Shown: positions 17,477-27,420 of the stretch, one piece after another | How the letters are laid out: every line of letters starts with the position of its first letter | How positions within the stretch are numbered: position 1 is the stretch's first letter | Assembly (NCBI RefSeq): GCF_023824195.1 | Contig: NZ_CP085442.1 | Coordinates: 3,324,001-3,388,000, forward strand | Source: Priestia megaterium | GTDB taxonomy: Bacteria; Bacillota; Bacilli; Bacillales; Bacillaceae_H | DNA length: 64,000 nt | Direction: 5' to 3' | Program-made: the position numbers and the translations under genes | Notes under the pieces: generated by a model | Seen by the model: the letters and a program-made list of their open reading frames with translations, nothing else | What the model was told of the DNA's origin: nothing | Databases searched by the model: none

Positions 17477-17511
17477 AAAAAGAGGATCTTTTATAGAGAT
17501 TCTCTTTTTTA
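17477..17511. terminator. Bidirectional terminator
   Basis: AGAGGATC / GATTCTCT stem flanked by A and T runs, between the sfnG unit and the convergent oxidoreductase. Confidence 0.85.
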
Positions 17512-18423
17512 CTTTTTTAACGTAACGACTACGCTCCCTATTTTATGTCCGGCTTCTACATACTCATGAGCTTTTGGAATTTGTTCTAAAGAGTAGCATC
17601 TATCAATCACTGATTTAATCTGCCCTTCTTCCATCAACTTTTTAAGAAGTAATAAATCTTTCGTCTGCACTTTGGCAATTCCTTGCCCTTCGACCGAAAC
17701 AAAGCGTCCATTTAAGGCTAACGCTTCCTTGCACTGATTTTTTGTGATTTTCCCAACGGCATCAAAGATAAGATCGTATCTTTCTTCTTTTTCAGTAAAA
17801 TCTTCGTTTTGGTAGTCGATGACGCGGTCTGCTCCTAAAGACTTTACTAGTTCACTATTTTTAGCACTGCACACGCCTGTCACTTCAGCTCCGTAATAGT
17901 TAGCAAGCTGTACAGCGGCAGTTCCTACAGCACCTGAAGCACCGTAGATAAGCACTTTTTGCCCGGCTTGAATGTTTCCTTTTCTAAAAAAATGCAGAGC
18001 CGTCGTGCCACCGAAAGAAATAGAGGCGGCTTCTTCATAGGTTACATTCTCTGGCTTTACGGCTATTGTCCCCTTTTCTGGTAAGCAGATATATTCCGCA
18101 TATCCTCCGAACTTCATACCTGTCATTGCAAACAGCTGGTCGCCTTTTTTGAACCGCGTTACGTTCTTTCCCACTTCCTCTACTTCTCCGGCCAGCTCTA
18201 CGCCTAGTATTGATTTTCTAGGCTTCCGTAATCCCAAAACTATTCGCATTGGAAGCCACAATAGCAGTGGACTATTAAAGCTCCTCACTCTGCAGTCGCC
18301 CGATGTGACCGTGGCGGCATGAATTTTTATCAGTATTTCATTCTCTTTTGGAATAGGCTTTTCCACTTCTTGAAGCTGAAGAACATCTGGTTTACCATAC
18401 TTTGTACATACCATTGCTTTCAT
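17509..18423 (-). CDS. NAD(P)-dependent quinone-oxidoreductase-like MDR protein
   Basis: A 304-residue medium-chain dehydrogenase/reductase without catalytic zinc. It has a GroES-like N-terminal domain (KPDVLQLQEVEKP, TVTSGDCRVR, ELAGEVEEVGKNV), then a Rossmann domain with nucleotide motif YGASGAVGTAAVQLA near residue 140, and ends SVVVTLKK. Likely reduces quinones or enones using NADPH; substrate unknown. The ATG at 18423 is preferred because AAAAAAGGAGAG precedes it. Confidence 0.85.
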   Translation of the reverse strand: MKAMVCTKYGKPDVLQLQEVEKPIPKENEILIKIHAATVTSGDCRVRSFNSPLLLWLPMRIVLGLRKPRKSILGVELAGEVEEVGKNVTRFKKGDQLFAMTGMKFGGYAEYICLPEKGTIAVKPENVTYEEAASISFGGTTALHFFRKGNIQAGQKVLIYGASGAVGTAAVQLANYYGAEVTGVCSAKNSELVKSLGADRVIDYQNEDFTEKEERYDLIFDAVGKITKNQCKEALALNGRFVSVEGQGIAKVQTKDLLLLKKLMEEGQIKSVIDRCYSLEQIPKAHEYVEAGHKIGSVVVTLKK

Positions 18424-18593
18424 AACAGCTCTCCTTTTTTCACTAGAGTTCAATATATGTTTATAAACTATGCTCGTCGAAAGCTATTCTTTCACATTTT
18501 AAAAAGAACGCCGGTGAATCTACTGTCACATATGGTAAATAAAAGGATATTACTATAAAATAAGTATAAAAACAGAAAGCGTGGTACGTGTTA

Positions 18594-19286
18594 TTGTTTA
18601 AACTTCTTTTAATTGAAGATGATGTAACGCTGTTTAATGAACTGAAAGAGCGGTTGGAGCAGTGGTCTTATGATGTCTATGGAATTCATGATTTCAGCAA
18701 CGTGATGCAGGAGTTCAGCGAGGTAAAACCTGATTTGGTTATTATGGATATTCAACTCCCGAAGTATGACGGATTTCACTGGTGCAGAATGATTCGCTCT
18801 CACTCAAAAATTCCTATTATCTTTCTATCTTCACGAGATCATCCCTCGGATATGGTGATGTCTATGCAATTTGGAGCTGACGACTTTGTGCAAAAGCCGT
18901 TTCATTTTGATGTGCTTGTAGCAAAAATACAGGCTCTTCTTCGCCGCGTGTATAATTACAGCGTTGAACAAGTAAGTCTTCTTTCATGGCAAGGAGCAAC
19001 GATTGATTACGAAAAAAATAAAGTATCAAACAAATCTAAAACTATTGATTTAACCAAAAATGAAATCTTTATTTTAAAATGCTTAATACATAAAAAGAAT
19101 ACGATTGTAAGCCGAGATGAACTGATTAATAGCCTATGGGAAGATAAACGTTTTATTAGTGATAATACGCTGACTGTAAACGTCAATCGCCTGCGAAAAA
19201 AGTTAGATGAAATTGGACTAGGAACGTTTATTGAAACAAAAGTTGGTCAAGGCTATGTAGCCATTGAAGAGGAACGCTATGATTAA
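18594..19286 (+). CDS. bceR: Response regulator BceR (OmpR family)
   Basis: A 230-residue regulator. The receiver domain (1-115) has acidic pocket ED near 8-10, phosphoacceptor Asp52 in VIMDIQLP and Lys101 in QKPF; the C-terminal OmpR winged helix contains IDLTKNEIFILKCLI and VNVNRLRKKL. It matches BceR, the regulator of bacitracin-type peptide detoxification. I place the start at TTG 18594, to give MFKLLLIEDD as in BceR; a GTG two codons upstream is possible and neither ribosome site is strong. Its stop overlaps bceS (ATGATTAA). Confidence 0.85.
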   Translation: MFKLLLIEDDVTLFNELKERLEQWSYDVYGIHDFSNVMQEFSEVKPDLVIMDIQLPKYDGFHWCRMIRSHSKIPIIFLSSRDHPSDMVMSMQFGADDFVQKPFHFDVLVAKIQALLRRVYNYSVEQVSLLSWQGATIDYEKNKVSNKSKTIDLTKNEIFILKCLIHKKNTIVSRDELINSLWEDKRFISDNTLTVNVNRLRKKLDEIGLGTFIETKVGQGYVAIEEERYD

Positions 19287-20283
19287 ACTTTTTATTCGCG
19301 AGCGCTTAAGCTGGATCCTTTTCTTTTTTATCATACATCTTTTTATGCTTTTTGTTGCTTATATTGATGAATCTATTCCGCTTTCTTCGATTCTCTATAT
19401 CGTGTTTTTATCATCGATTACTTTTCTTATTTTTTGCGTATTCCGCTATCAGAAAGAAACGAAGTTTTATCAAGGGCTAAAAGATGAAGACGACTTCTTT
19501 GATTCTTCTACTCTTTCTCATCCGCTGCGTCCGTTTGAAAAGGTTGTTCAGCGAAACCTACTGCATCAATTAGAACAAGCGAAAAAAGGTGCGGTGCAAA
19601 CTCAGCTGCACGTGACGCAGGAAAAAGATGAGCTGTTAGCTTGGATTCACGAAATTAAAACGCCATTAACTGCCATGCATTTAATGATTGAACGCTTAGA
19701 AAATCAAGAGGTTAAAGCAAACTTGACGTTCGAATGGCTTCGTATTCACTTTTTACTTGATCAACAGCTGCATCAAAAGCGCATTTTCTTTATCGAAAAT
19801 GATATGTATATTGAACATCTGGATTTAGAGTCCCTTATTTTCACTGAGATCAAAACGCTGCAAGCTTGGTGTATGAGAAAAAATATTGGATTTGATTTGG
19901 ACTTACAGGCAGAACGTGTACTGAGTGACGCAAAGTGGCTGGCATTTATTATGAGGCAGCTCTTAACAAACGCCGTTAAGTACAGCGAAGAATCTGACGT
20001 GATGATTAGAAGCTACGAGCATAATGGTCAAGTGTATATCGAGGTAAAAGATAGCGGGCGGGGAATTTCTCCACAAGATATGCCGCGCATTTTTGAGAAA
20101 GGTTTTACCTCAACTACGCAGCATGAAGACAGCCGTGCCACTGGCATGGGTCTATATCTAGCTCAAAAAGCTGCCCACGCTCTTTCGATTCACATTGGCG
20201 TGCAGTCAGTTCTTAACCAAGGCACGACGTTTACGCTTGCCTTTCCTAAATCAAATGATTTTGTTGATATGAAAAGCATGTGA
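19279..20283 (+). CDS. bceS: Sensor histidine kinase BceS (intramembrane-sensing)
   Basis: A 334-residue kinase with two transmembrane helices (about 11-30 and 35-57) and almost no extracellular loop, as in BceS-type kinases that sense drug flux through their BceAB partner. H-box WIHEIKTPLTAM (His124), N-box QLLTNAVKYS, G1 DSGRGIS, G2 TGMGLYLAQ. The ATG at 19279 has GAAGAGGAACG ahead of it and overlaps the bceR stop by eight bases. Followed by bceAB after a 100-base control region. Confidence 0.85.
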   Translation: MIKLFIRERLSWILFFFIIHLFMLFVAYIDESIPLSSILYIVFLSSITFLIFCVFRYQKETKFYQGLKDEDDFFDSSTLSHPLRPFEKVVQRNLLHQLEQAKKGAVQTQLHVTQEKDELLAWIHEIKTPLTAMHLMIERLENQEVKANLTFEWLRIHFLLDQQLHQKRIFFIENDMYIEHLDLESLIFTEIKTLQAWCMRKNIGFDLDLQAERVLSDAKWLAFIMRQLLTNAVKYSEESDVMIRSYEHNGQVYIEVKDSGRGISPQDMPRIFEKGFTSTTQHEDSRATGMGLYLAQKAAHALSIHIGVQSVLNQGTTFTLAFPKSNDFVDMKSM

Positions 20284-20302
20284 CAAAAATGTCACATGCT
20301 TT
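20273..20302 (+). promoter_or_regulatory. 13-bp perfect inverted repeat: BceR box candidate upstream of bceA
   Basis: AAAGCATGTGACA-AAAA-TGTCACATGCTTT spans the bceS stop. Its core, TGACA-N4-TGTCA (20281-20294), fits the TnACA-N4-TGTAA type described for BceR, and lies about 90-103 bases before the bceA start codon, as in B. subtilis from memory. A -10 box TATAAT is at 20348-20353. The hairpin could also terminate bceRS transcription, though the T run is short. Confidence 0.6.
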
Positions 20303-20383
20303 CGTCATTTGTTCGGTGAATCAAAGGAAAACAACAAGCCCTTTTTTTATAATAAACGTATCGAATCAAAGGAGTGAATACAT

Positions 20384-21145
20384 ATGAACGTATTAGAAGC
20401 TACTAATATTCATAAAAGTTACGGAAATAAGTTTAACAGACAAGAAGTATTAAAAGGTGTAGATATTACCATTATGAAAGGAGAATTTGTAGGAATTATG
20501 GGCGCTTCAGGCTCAGGTAAAACGACGCTTCTGAATGTCCTTTCCTCTATTGATAAGATCAACGGCGGAATGATTAAAATTGAAGGAAATGAAATTAGCA
20601 GAATGAAAGAAAAGCAATTAGCAAACTTTCGAAAAACCCATCTAGGCTTTATTTTTCAAGACTATAACTTGCTCGACACGCTTACAGTAAAAGAAAATAT
20701 CCTCTTGCCGCTTTCTGTTGCGAAAACCCCTTCAGCAGTAGCTCACAAAAAATTTGATGCGCTAGCTAAACAGCTCGGCATCTATGAGCTAAAAGATAAA
20801 TACCCAAACGAAATTTCGGGCGGACAAAAGCAGCGCACCTCTGCTGCAAGAGCCTTTATTCATGAGCCAAGCATGATTTTTGCTGACGAACCAACGGGTG
20901 CACTTGACTCAAAAGCGGCCAGCGATTTGTTAAACAAACTGACCGAGCTTAATGATAAAAGAAGCGCAACGATTGTGATGGTAACGCATGATCCAGTGGC
21001 AGCCAGCTATTGCAGCAAAGTCATTTTTATAAAAGACGGACAAATTTATACGCAGCTGTATAAAGGCGACCAAACGCGAAAAGACTTTTTTGAAGATATT
21101 ATGAAAACGCAAGGCGTACTAGGCGGAGTTCAAGATGAATATTAA
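20384..21145 (+). CDS. bceA: Peptide-antibiotic ABC transporter ATPase BceA
   Basis: A 253-residue ABC ATPase. Walker A GASGSGKT (40-47), Q-loop FQDYNLLD, signature ISGGQKQR (from 144), Walker [13 protein letters not shown], His switch VTHDP. It belongs to the MacB/BceA group. With BceB it removes cell-wall antibiotics such as bacitracin from their lipid targets and signals to BceS. AAAGGAGTG precedes the ATG; the end overlaps bceB by 11 bases. Confidence 0.9.
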   Translation: MNVLEATNIHKSYGNKFNRQEVLKGVDITIMKGEFVGIMGASGSGKTTLLNVLSSIDKINGGMIKIEGNEISRMKEKQLANFRKTHLGFIFQDYNLLDTLTVKENILLPLSVAKTPSAVAHKKFDALAKQLGIYELKDKYPNEISGGQKQRTSAARAFIHEPSMIFADEPTGALDSKAASDLLNKLTELNDKRSATIVMVTHDPVAASYCSKVIFIKDGQIYTQLYKGDQTRKDFFEDIMKTQGVLGGVQDEY

Positions 21146-23078
21146 TCAGCTCGTCTTCCGCAACTTCAAAAAGAATGTAAAAAACTATTATTTGTACGTT
21201 TTTGCACTGATTTTCAGCGCAGCTTTATATTTTGCTTTCGTAACGCTTCAGTACGATCCTGCTCTTGATGCAACCAAAGGTTCGATTAAAGGAGGCGCAG
21301 CAGTTCGAGCGGCTTCCGTTTTACTTGTAGCCATTGTCTCTATCTTTCTTTTATATGCAAATACCATTTTTATCAAACGACGCAGCAAAGAAATTGGCTT
21401 ATTTCAGCTAATTGGCATGACCAAAACAAAAATTTTCCGTATTTTGACGGCTGAAAATTTTATGCTGTACTTTAGCTCGCTGATTGTCGGCATTTTAATT
21501 GGATTTTCGTTTTCTAAAGTAATTATTATGATTTTATTTAAAATCACCGATACAAAAGGCATTGCCAAGCTTCACTTTTCAGAAGAAGCCTTGATTCAAA
21601 CGCTGATTGTGTTTGGAGTCATCTATTTGCTAATTATGACGATGAACTATCTTTTTATTAAAAGACAGACCATTTTAGCACTATTCCGCGTTACTTCATC
21701 AACAGAAGGCAAAACAAAAAAAATCAGTATACTTGAAATTATTATTGGAATTCTTGGCATGATCTTTATTGCTTCCGGCTACTATATTTCTGCTAAATTG
21801 TTTGACGGTTCTTTTACAAGCATGAATGCTTTGTCAATCGCAATGGTGTCTATTTTAGCTTCAGTTATCCTCGGAACCTATTTGTTTTATAAAGGCTCGG
21901 TTCGATTTTTATTAAATCTTATGCGAAAAAGCAAAAAAGGCTATTTGTCGATTAACGACGTATTATCTCTTTCTTCCATTATGTTTCGGATGAAATCAAA
22001 CGCATTATTGCTGACGGTTATTACAACCGTATCGGCTCTTGCTATTGGTCTGTTGTGCTTGAGCTACATCTCTTATTACTCTGCTGAAAAGTCAGCCGAA
22101 GATTATGTCCCTAACGATTTTGCTATCAATAATTCAAAAGACGCTGCTTCGTTTAAAGCCGCGCTGAATGAAAAGAAAATAGCATATACGGAAAAAAAGA
22201 TCGACGTCATCCAAGTAAAAGCAAACGTAAAAAACATCTTAGAAAATAATTTGGAAGGCCCAATGGTAGACTCGTCCGCTATGATTTTTTCGGTTGTGAG
22301 TGAAAAATCTGTTAGTGGTGTAAATGTAGCTCAAAATGAAACTTTGTTTACCGGCTATAATGATATGCTTCAACGAGTAAATTCATTTAAAGATTCCGGA
22401 GAAATTGAGCTAAAAGGAAAGAAAGAAGTCATTCCGCAAAAGTATATAGGTTTAAATCGAAAATTTCTCTTATCTACCTATTTTACGAGCGGTATGCCTA
22501 CTGTGATTGTAGACGATTCCGTGTTTAATGAACTGGAAAAAGACGCGGATCCTTCTATTCAAAAAGAATCTTCTGTGTACACAGGGATAGACATATCACA
22601 AGAAAATGACTTACCAAAAGCAAATGAGATTTTCAAAGAAGTGAAATTGGGCAATCATACCTTCAATGACTCGCGTATCGAAACGGTAAAAAGCCAAAAG
22701 CAGACTATGGGTCTAATTATGTTCATTGTCGCTTTTCTTGGACTAGCCTTTTTAATCACATCAGGGTGCATTCTATACTTTAAGCAAATGAATGAAAGTG
22801 AAGATGAAAAGCCAAACTATACGATTCTTAGAAAATTAGGCTTTACCGAAAAAGACTTACTAACTGGCATAATAATTAAGCAGCTTTTTAACTTCGGCAT
22901 TCCGTTAATCGTAGGCTTGCTTCACAGCTATTTTGCCGTCCAATCCGGCTGGTTCTGGTTTGGAACCGAGCTTTGGACACCTATAATTATCGTCATGATT
23001 GTCTATACCGCCCTCTACTCTATTTTTGGTATTCTGTCTGTTCTTTACTACAAAAAAATTATTAAAGCGGCTCTCTAA
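21135..23078 (+). CDS. bceB: Peptide-antibiotic ABC transporter permease BceB (FtsX fold)
   Basis: A 647-residue permease with ten expected transmembrane helices, two FtsX-type domains, and the large extracellular domain (about residues 315-540) typical of Bce[19 protein letters not shown] at the start, [19 protein letters not shown] near residue 80 and [14 protein letters not shown] near the C-terminus agree well with B. subtilis BceB as I recall it. It forms the sensory and transport complex with BceA and BceS. Start overlaps bceA, so translation is coupled. Confidence 0.9.
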   Translation: MNINQLVFRNFKKNVKNYYLYVFALIFSAALYFAFVTLQYDPALDATKGSIKGGAAVRAASVLLVAIVSIFLLYANTIFIKRRSKEIGLFQLIGMTKTKIFRILTAENFMLYFSSLIVGILIGFSFSKVIIMILFKITDTKGIAKLHFSEEALIQTLIVFGVIYLLIMTMNYLFIKRQTILALFRVTSSTEGKTKKISILEIIIGILGMIFIASGYYISAKLFDGSFTSMNALSIAMVSILASVILGTYLFYKGSVRFLLNLMRKSKKGYLSINDVLSLSSIMFRMKSNALLLTVITTVSALAIGLLCLSYISYYSAEKSAEDYVPNDFAINNSKDAASFKAALNEKKIAYTEKKIDVIQVKANVKNILENNLEGPMVDSSAMIFSVVSEKSVSGVNVAQNETLFTGYNDMLQRVNSFKDSGEIELKGKKEVIPQKYIGLNRKFLLSTYFTSGMPTVIVDDSVFNELEKDADPSIQKESSVYTGIDISQENDLPKANEIFKEVKLGNHTFNDSRIETVKSQKQTMGLIMFIVAFLGLAFLITSGCILYFKQMNESEDEKPNYTILRKLGFTEKDLLTGIIIKQLFNFGIPLIVGLLHSYFAVQSGWFWFGTELWTPIIIVMIVYTALYSIFGILSVLYYKKIIKAAL

Positions 23079-23083
23079 AGATA

Positions 23084-23111
23084 AAAAGCACAGGCTAAGC
23101 TTGTGCTTTTT
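23084..23111. terminator. Terminator after bceB
   Basis: AAAAGCACA / TGTGCTTTT stem with A and T runs, usable in both directions between bceB and the convergent acetyltransferase. Confidence 0.85.
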
Positions 23112-23126
23112 CTTGTTTACATGCAA

Positions 23127-23741
23127 TTAATTACTTACATTCTCTTTGTTTACCTTACTGGCTGCGTGCAAAAATTCTTCTAATCGCTTTTTTACCGCCG
23201 GCCATTCGTCATCAATAATACTGAAGATAACCGAATCTCGGACGTATCCTTCAGGTAAAACCATGTGTTTTCTGATAATGCCTTCTTGAGTGGCCCCTAA
23301 CCTCATAATGGCCGCTCTGGACCGTTTGTTTTGCACATCCGTTTTAAATTGAACTCTATGAAGCTTCAGCTCTTCAAAACAGTATTTTAATAATAAATAC
23401 TTACACTCCGTATTGACCCGGGTGCGCCACACGGATGGATGGTACCACGTCCACCCTATTTCTAGGCTTTTGTTTGGAAGTGATATATCTAAAAATCTCG
23501 TGCTTCCTACAATGGAGTTTGATTCTACGTCAAACACAGCATAAGGAAATTCTCTTCCTTCTTGCTTTGCTGTTAAAGCACTTTCGATCAGCTGTTTCAT
23601 ATCACTTAGACTATGAACTTTTACGGGGAGATGCTCCCAAATCTCTTTCGGTTTTGCAGCTTCATAGAGTCCTTGCTCATGCATTTTTTCAAGCGGCACT
23701 AGCTTTACCGCTGTTCCTACAAGCTCACCTGACTTTAGCAT
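23127..23741 (-). CDS. RimJ/RimL-type GNAT acetyltransferase
   Basis: A 204-residue acetyltransferase of the RimJ/RimL type (GNAT_3). It has KLVPLEKMHEQGLYEAA at the start, IVGSTRFLDISLPNKSLEIGWTW, LLLKYCFEELKLHRVQFKTD and NKRSRAAIMRLGATQEGI. Likely acetylates an N-terminal amino group or small amine; partner unknown. ATG follows AAAAGGAGCGAGG. Confidence 0.85.
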   Translation of the reverse strand: MLKSGELVGTAVKLVPLEKMHEQGLYEAAKPKEIWEHLPVKVHSLSDMKQLIESALTAKQEGREFPYAVFDVESNSIVGSTRFLDISLPNKSLEIGWTWYHPSVWRTRVNTECKYLLLKYCFEELKLHRVQFKTDVQNKRSRAAIMRLGATQEGIIRKHMVLPEGYVRDSVIFSIIDDEWPAVKKRLEEFLHAASKVNKENVSN

Positions 23742-23859
23742 AACCTCGCTCCTTTTCGATACGTCTAAAGAAAATGTTAATACATGTATACGTACTGAAA
23801 AAGGGTCAGTTTCTGCTTATTGTAAGGTATCACTTTCAGCATATATAGCTAGTGATCAG

Positions 23860-24450
23860 CTAAGTTTTTTTGAGAAAATCACTTATTGTTTGGAAGGCTT
23901 GGTCTGCTGATTCTTTATTAAAGGTTTGTGAAAAAGGATTCATAAAACCATGAAATCCATAAAACTTTTTGATTTCCAAAAGCGGCTCTCTTTTTTGCTC
24001 TAATGAATTTATTAAAGAGTCTACATCAAATGTTTGCTCTTCAGCAGGAAAAATAAGAAGAGTCGGGCAAACAGGGCTTCTATTTACATAATCTCTAATA
24101 CGCGATCCGTAACAGCCAATCACAAAGTTACACAAATTGTTTTCACTGCATAGCCACGACATTGTTGCTCCTACACTGAAGCCTATAACTCCTACTTCTT
24201 CATATTCTTGTTTTAGTTGAATTAACATGTTATTAATTTGTCTTGAACCCTCATCAATACCAATGTTTTGAACAAAGTTTTGATAAGCCATTCCTTCTTC
24301 TTCATAACTATAAGGAACGTCTTTAGATAATAAGTTAGGACAGATAATATCTGCCTCTAACTTAGACAATTTCTCTTTCATAAACTTCATATGATCGTTC
24401 ACACCGTATATTTCATGAATCAATAAAATCGCTTTATTTGATTTTTTCAT
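23860..24450 (-). CDS. Dienelactone-hydrolase-like alpha/beta hydrolase
   Basis: A 196-residue single-domain hydrolase. The N-terminal ILLIHEIYGVNDHM and the nucleophile elbow GFSVGAT (Ser near 96) fit the dienelactone hydrolase family, although classical members use Cys. The likely His is in GFHGFMNPF and the acid in the AEEQTFDVD region. The start codon lies five bases after the stop of the aminotransferase, so the two are coupled. Substrate unknown. Confidence 0.8.
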   Translation of the reverse strand: MKKSNKAILLIHEIYGVNDHMKFMKEKLSKLEADIICPNLLSKDVPYSYEEEGMAYQNFVQNIGIDEGSRQINNMLIQLKQEYEEVGVIGFSVGATMSWLCSENNLCNFVIGCYGSRIRDYVNRSPVCPTLLIFPAEEQTFDVDSLINSLEQKREPLLEIKKFYGFHGFMNPFSQTFNKESADQAFQTISDFLKKT

Positions 24451-24455
24451 TCCTT

Positions 24456-25658
24456 TTATAAAACAGTCGTTTCCCTTGTCAATTCACGATGCAATACGTC
24501 TCCCATGCGCTTCATGCCTTCAACGATTTGTTCAGCAGACATATTAGAATAATTCAAGCGCAGCGCGTTGTTTCTTGTGCCGTTTGGAAAGAATGGTGTT
24601 CCCGGAACACAGGCTACGTTATTTTTTAGACATTCTGAAAAGATATGCGCCGAATCGATTCCTTGGGGCAGTTCCACCCAAATAAACAATCCGCCTTCTG
24701 GCTTACTGTAAGACAAATTCTCCGGGAAAAATTCTTCGATGCACGATAACATTTGGGTACATCGCTCTTTGTATACGGCTTTAATTTTTTGAATGTGCTC
24801 TTCGATATCATAAAGCTCCATGTACTTAGCCGTTACGCGCTGAGCAAAGCTGTCCGTATGCAAGTCAGCCACTTGCTTAAACGCCACATACTTATCAATA
24901 AAAGCTTCATCTGCACACACCCAGCCGATTCGAAGGCCTGGTGCAAAGATTTTAGAGAATGTGCTGATGTAAATAACTCTGCCTTCTGTATCAAAATGCT
25001 TAACCGGCGGCAGCGTTTCTCCTGCAAATCGAACGCCTCCGTACGGATTATCTTCTACAATCAGCACATCGTATGCGTTCGCAAGTTCGATCATTCGCTG
25101 ACGTCTTTCCCGCGTTAATGTGCGCCCTGTAGGGTTTTGAAAATCTGGGATTGTATAGATAAATTTCGCATGCGGATTTTCCTGAAGTTTTTTCTCTAGC
25201 TCTTCCATAATCATTCCGTCTTCGTCCATATCTACTTCTACAAACGTTGCATTGTAAGATTTGAAAACGTTGATGGCTGCTAGATACGTTGGACTTTCAC
25301 AGATTACCACGTCTCCGTCATTAAGAAACAGTCTTCCGGTAAGATCGATTGCCTGCTGAGATCCGGACGTAATTAAAATATTCGAAACAGTGGATTCGAT
25401 GCCGATATGCTGCATTCGTTTAGAAATCGCTTCTCTTAAAGGAATATACCCTTCTGTTGTACTGTATTGAAGCGAAGCCGCTCCGTCTTCATTTAATACG
25501 GCGCGGCACGCATCGTTCATTGCTTCAACGGGAAATAGCTCCGGTGCGGGAAGTCCTCCTGCAAACGAAATGACTTCTGGTCGTTCCGTTACTTTTAAGA
25601 TTTCACGCGTTTCAGAGGATTTTACAAGACTAGCTCGTTGGGCAAATTTATCTTTCAT
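24456..25658 (-). CDS. PLP-dependent aminotransferase (fold type I, 2-aminoadipate/aromatic type)
   Basis: A 400-residue aminotransferase. Features: EVISFAGGLPAPELFPVE near residue 28, YSTTEGYIPLREAI, PDFQNPTGRTLT, VEDNPYGGVRF, PLP lysine in STFSKIFAPGLRIGW, and the C-terminal LRLNYS. It matches the LysN/MocR-type aminotransferase domain without a DNA-binding domain, so it is a free enzyme; the amino donor is not clear. First gene of a two-gene unit with a small hydrolase. Confidence 0.85.
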   Translation of the reverse strand: MKDKFAQRASLVKSSETREILKVTERPEVISFAGGLPAPELFPVEAMNDACRAVLNEDGAASLQYSTTEGYIPLREAISKRMQHIGIESTVSNILITSGSQQAIDLTGRLFLNDGDVVICESPTYLAAINVFKSYNATFVEVDMDEDGMIMEELEKKLQENPHAKFIYTIPDFQNPTGRTLTRERRQRMIELANAYDVLIVEDNPYGGVRFAGETLPPVKHFDTEGRVIYISTFSKIFAPGLRIGWVCADEAFIDKYVAFKQVADLHTDSFAQRVTAKYMELYDIEEHIQKIKAVYKERCTQMLSCIEEFFPENLSYSKPEGGLFIWVELPQGIDSAHIFSECLKNNVACVPGTPFFPNGTRNNALRLNYSNMSAEQIVEGMKRMGDVLHRELTRETTVL

Positions 25659-26096
25659 TGATGATCATTCCTTTTCTAGATTTTAACTTTTAATAACAGA
25701 TTAATTATTCGAATAGTCAGAAAAATCAAAGCGGAAGCCTTGGAAGATGCCTTTTTAATAGACAACTAGCATCTGCTTGCTCTCTGACTCTTCATTTCTT
25801 CTTGATGTCACGTTCTCCTTTCGGTACATATTTTTCTCATTCACTATTTGTAATACAAATCAAAGGTCGTACGATAATTATGGCCTTGTATTTAATGTAT
25901 GTTAAAAAGGATAACATAAAAATCAAATAAATAAACAATAAATTCTACAAATTCTTAATTTTTTATACAAATATATTTATCTCAGTAAATTATTTTGTAA
26001 GATTCCTTTCCTTTTCATTGACCTTCCGTATAAAACCCTTTATAATCCTTATTAACTCGATAAGATTTAAAGGTTTTAATACAGGAGTGATAAAAA
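25659..26096. other. Intergenic region between aminotransferase and small zinc protein
   Basis: No convincing gene in 438 bases. It holds the upstream region of the minus-strand aminotransferase, including a palindrome TTTGTA-A-TACAAA near 25848-25860 that could be an operator, and a possible 18-codon frame on the minus strand starting at a GTG after AAAGGAG (near 25813). The right end, 26000-26096, carries the plus-strand promoter region of the 58-residue protein. Confidence 0.4.
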
Positions 26097-26273
26097 GTGA
26101 AATGGCTTCATTTGCTGTTTAATGAACGATGCCCTAAATGCAAGCAAGTGTTAAATACATCAAAATCCAATGCGCTTCGCTCTACTGTTGTGAAAGTATG
26201 TCCGTCTAACCACTATCAAAAAGAATTTCATCCTGCGCTTGAAACGTTTGTGGAAAGTGATGAAGTACTATAA
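26097..26273 (+). CDS. Small putative zinc-binding protein (58 residues)
   Basis: GTG start behind CAGGAGTGA. The product has CPKC near residues 12-15, then CPSNHY near 35-40, so a Cys/His zinc site is plausible. The acidic C-terminus is ETFVESDEVL. Its own terminator follows at once. No family recognised; the strong ribosome site and terminator make it a credible gene. Confidence 0.7.
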   Translation: MKWLHLLFNERCPKCKQVLNTSKSNALRSTVVKVCPSNHYQKEFHPALETFVESDEVL

Positions 26274-26318
26274 AAAAAGCTAAAGCTATGGGAATCCATA
26301 GCTTTAGCTTTTTTTATA
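26270..26318. terminator. Bidirectional terminator
   Basis: Long perfect stem AAGCTAAAGCTATGG / CCATAGCTTTAGCTT with a four-base loop, flanked by A and T runs. It closes the zinc-protein gene and the sulfur cluster coming from the right. Confidence 0.95.
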
Positions 26319-27090
26319 GCAGCCCCCACCAAATCTTAATTGCCGTTGCTAAAATTAAACCGGCAAGGATCCACTGAAGCACTTTTGTATTCATTTTCTG
26401 CCCCACTTTTGCACCGATTGGAGAGGCAATTAGGCTTGCAGCAACTAAAATAAGTGCAGGTATAAATGGGACTTGATGCGTTATCAGCTTTCCAACCGTC
26501 GAACCAATGGAAGAAATAAAGGTAACGGCTAGTGAAGTTGCGATGGTAATTCGAGTTGGGATTTTAAGCACCACGAGCATCACAGGAACTAAAATAAAGG
26601 CTCCTCCTGCTCCTAACACGCCTGCTACGGCTCCGATAAGCAGTGATAAAATAGAAGCTAATCCTTTATTGAATTGAAGTTCGCCTTCTTCTATCTCATC
26701 TAAATTTTTCTTTGGAATAAACATCATAATAACCGCAATAAGAGCTAAAACTCCATATACAACATTTAATCCTTGTTCACTCATATAATGTGAGCTGTAG
26801 CTTCCAAGCATGCTGCCAATTAGAATATTGCTGCCCATATATAAAATTAATGATTTGTTTAAAAATCCGCTTTTTCGATACGCCCATACGCCGCCTATTG
26901 TCGCAAAGAATACTTGAACAGCTCCTGCACCTGAGACTTGATGAACCGTTACTGCTCCTACTCCTACTAATGGAGGAATATATAACAGCATCGGATAATT
27001 AATAACAGACCCGCCAATACCTACCATACCGGAAATAAACGACCCAATAAATCCAATAAGAAAAAGCGTGATGATAAATGTAAGATCCAT
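26314..27090 (-). CDS. TauE/SafE-family sulfite/sulfur-anion exporter
   Basis: A 258-residue permease with about eight transmembrane helices and two TauE repeats: [18 protein letters not shown] at the start and [18 protein letters not shown] in the second half. In Cst-type clusters the TauE protein is thought to export sulfite or thiosulfate made during persulfide oxidation. Last gene of the leftward cluster; ATG follows ACGGAGCGAC. Confidence 0.85.
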   Translation of the reverse strand: MDLTFIITLFLIGFIGSFISGMVGIGGSVINYPMLLYIPPLVGVGAVTVHQVSGAGAVQVFFATIGGVWAYRKSGFLNKSLILYMGSNILIGSMLGSYSSHYMSEQGLNVVYGVLALIAVIMMFIPKKNLDEIEEGELQFNKGLASILSLLIGAVAGVLGAGGAFILVPVMLVVLKIPTRITIATSLAVTFISSIGSTVGKLITHQVPFIPALILVAASLIASPIGAKVGQKMNTKVLQWILAGLILATAIKIWWGLL

Positions 27091-27116
27091 CTATAGTCGC
27101 TCCGTTTCATATAAGG

Positions 27117-27146
27117 AAAGGGTACCTTTTACAAGAGATACCCTTT
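27117..27146 (-). other. Hairpin between tusA and tauE
   Basis: AAAGGGTA / TACCCTTT inverted repeat with a 14-base loop, between a TusA stop and the TauE start. It may lower read-through or protect mRNA. The half-sites resemble the Cst operators nearby, but the spacing is wrong for one. Confidence 0.45.
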
Positions 27147-27160
27147 TCGTCCATTATTTC

Positions 27161-27385
27161 TTATCCTTTTTTAATCCAAAACTTAAAAACGTCGCCTTCT
27201 TCTGTATGAAGAAGCTCGTGACCGCCAGATTTTGCCCAGGCTGCAAGATCGGTTTTTGCCCCTTTATCCGTTGCATGAATTTCTAACACTTGACCTGCTT
27301 CAAGCTCATTCATTGCTTTTTTCGTTTTAACAATCGGCATTGGACATGCCAGCCCTTTTGCATCTAGTACTTTAGTTGATTCCAT
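27161..27385 (-). CDS. tusA: TusA-family sulfur carrier protein
   Basis: A 74-residue TusA with the persulfide-bearing Cys in GLACPMPIVKTKKAM (Cys14) and the C-terminal EEGDVFKFWIKKG. Carries sulfane sulfur between sulfurtransferases in the cytoplasm. One of three free TusA-like proteins in this cluster, besides one fused to a rhodanese; the copies are very similar and probably arose by local duplication. Strong AAAGGAGAG site. Confidence 0.9.
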   Translation of the reverse strand: MESTKVLDAKGLACPMPIVKTKKAMNELEAGQVLEIHATDKGAKTDLAAWAKSGGHELLHTEEGDVFKFWIKKG

Positions 27386-27420
27386 TTCTCTCTCTCCTTT
27401 GTTTAAGTTGAATTTTTTAC

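Noticed and set aside
27117..27146. A sixth CstR operator before tauE
   Set aside because: GGTA and TACC half-sites are present, but inverted in order and spaced by 14 bases; it is better explained as an RNA hairpin.
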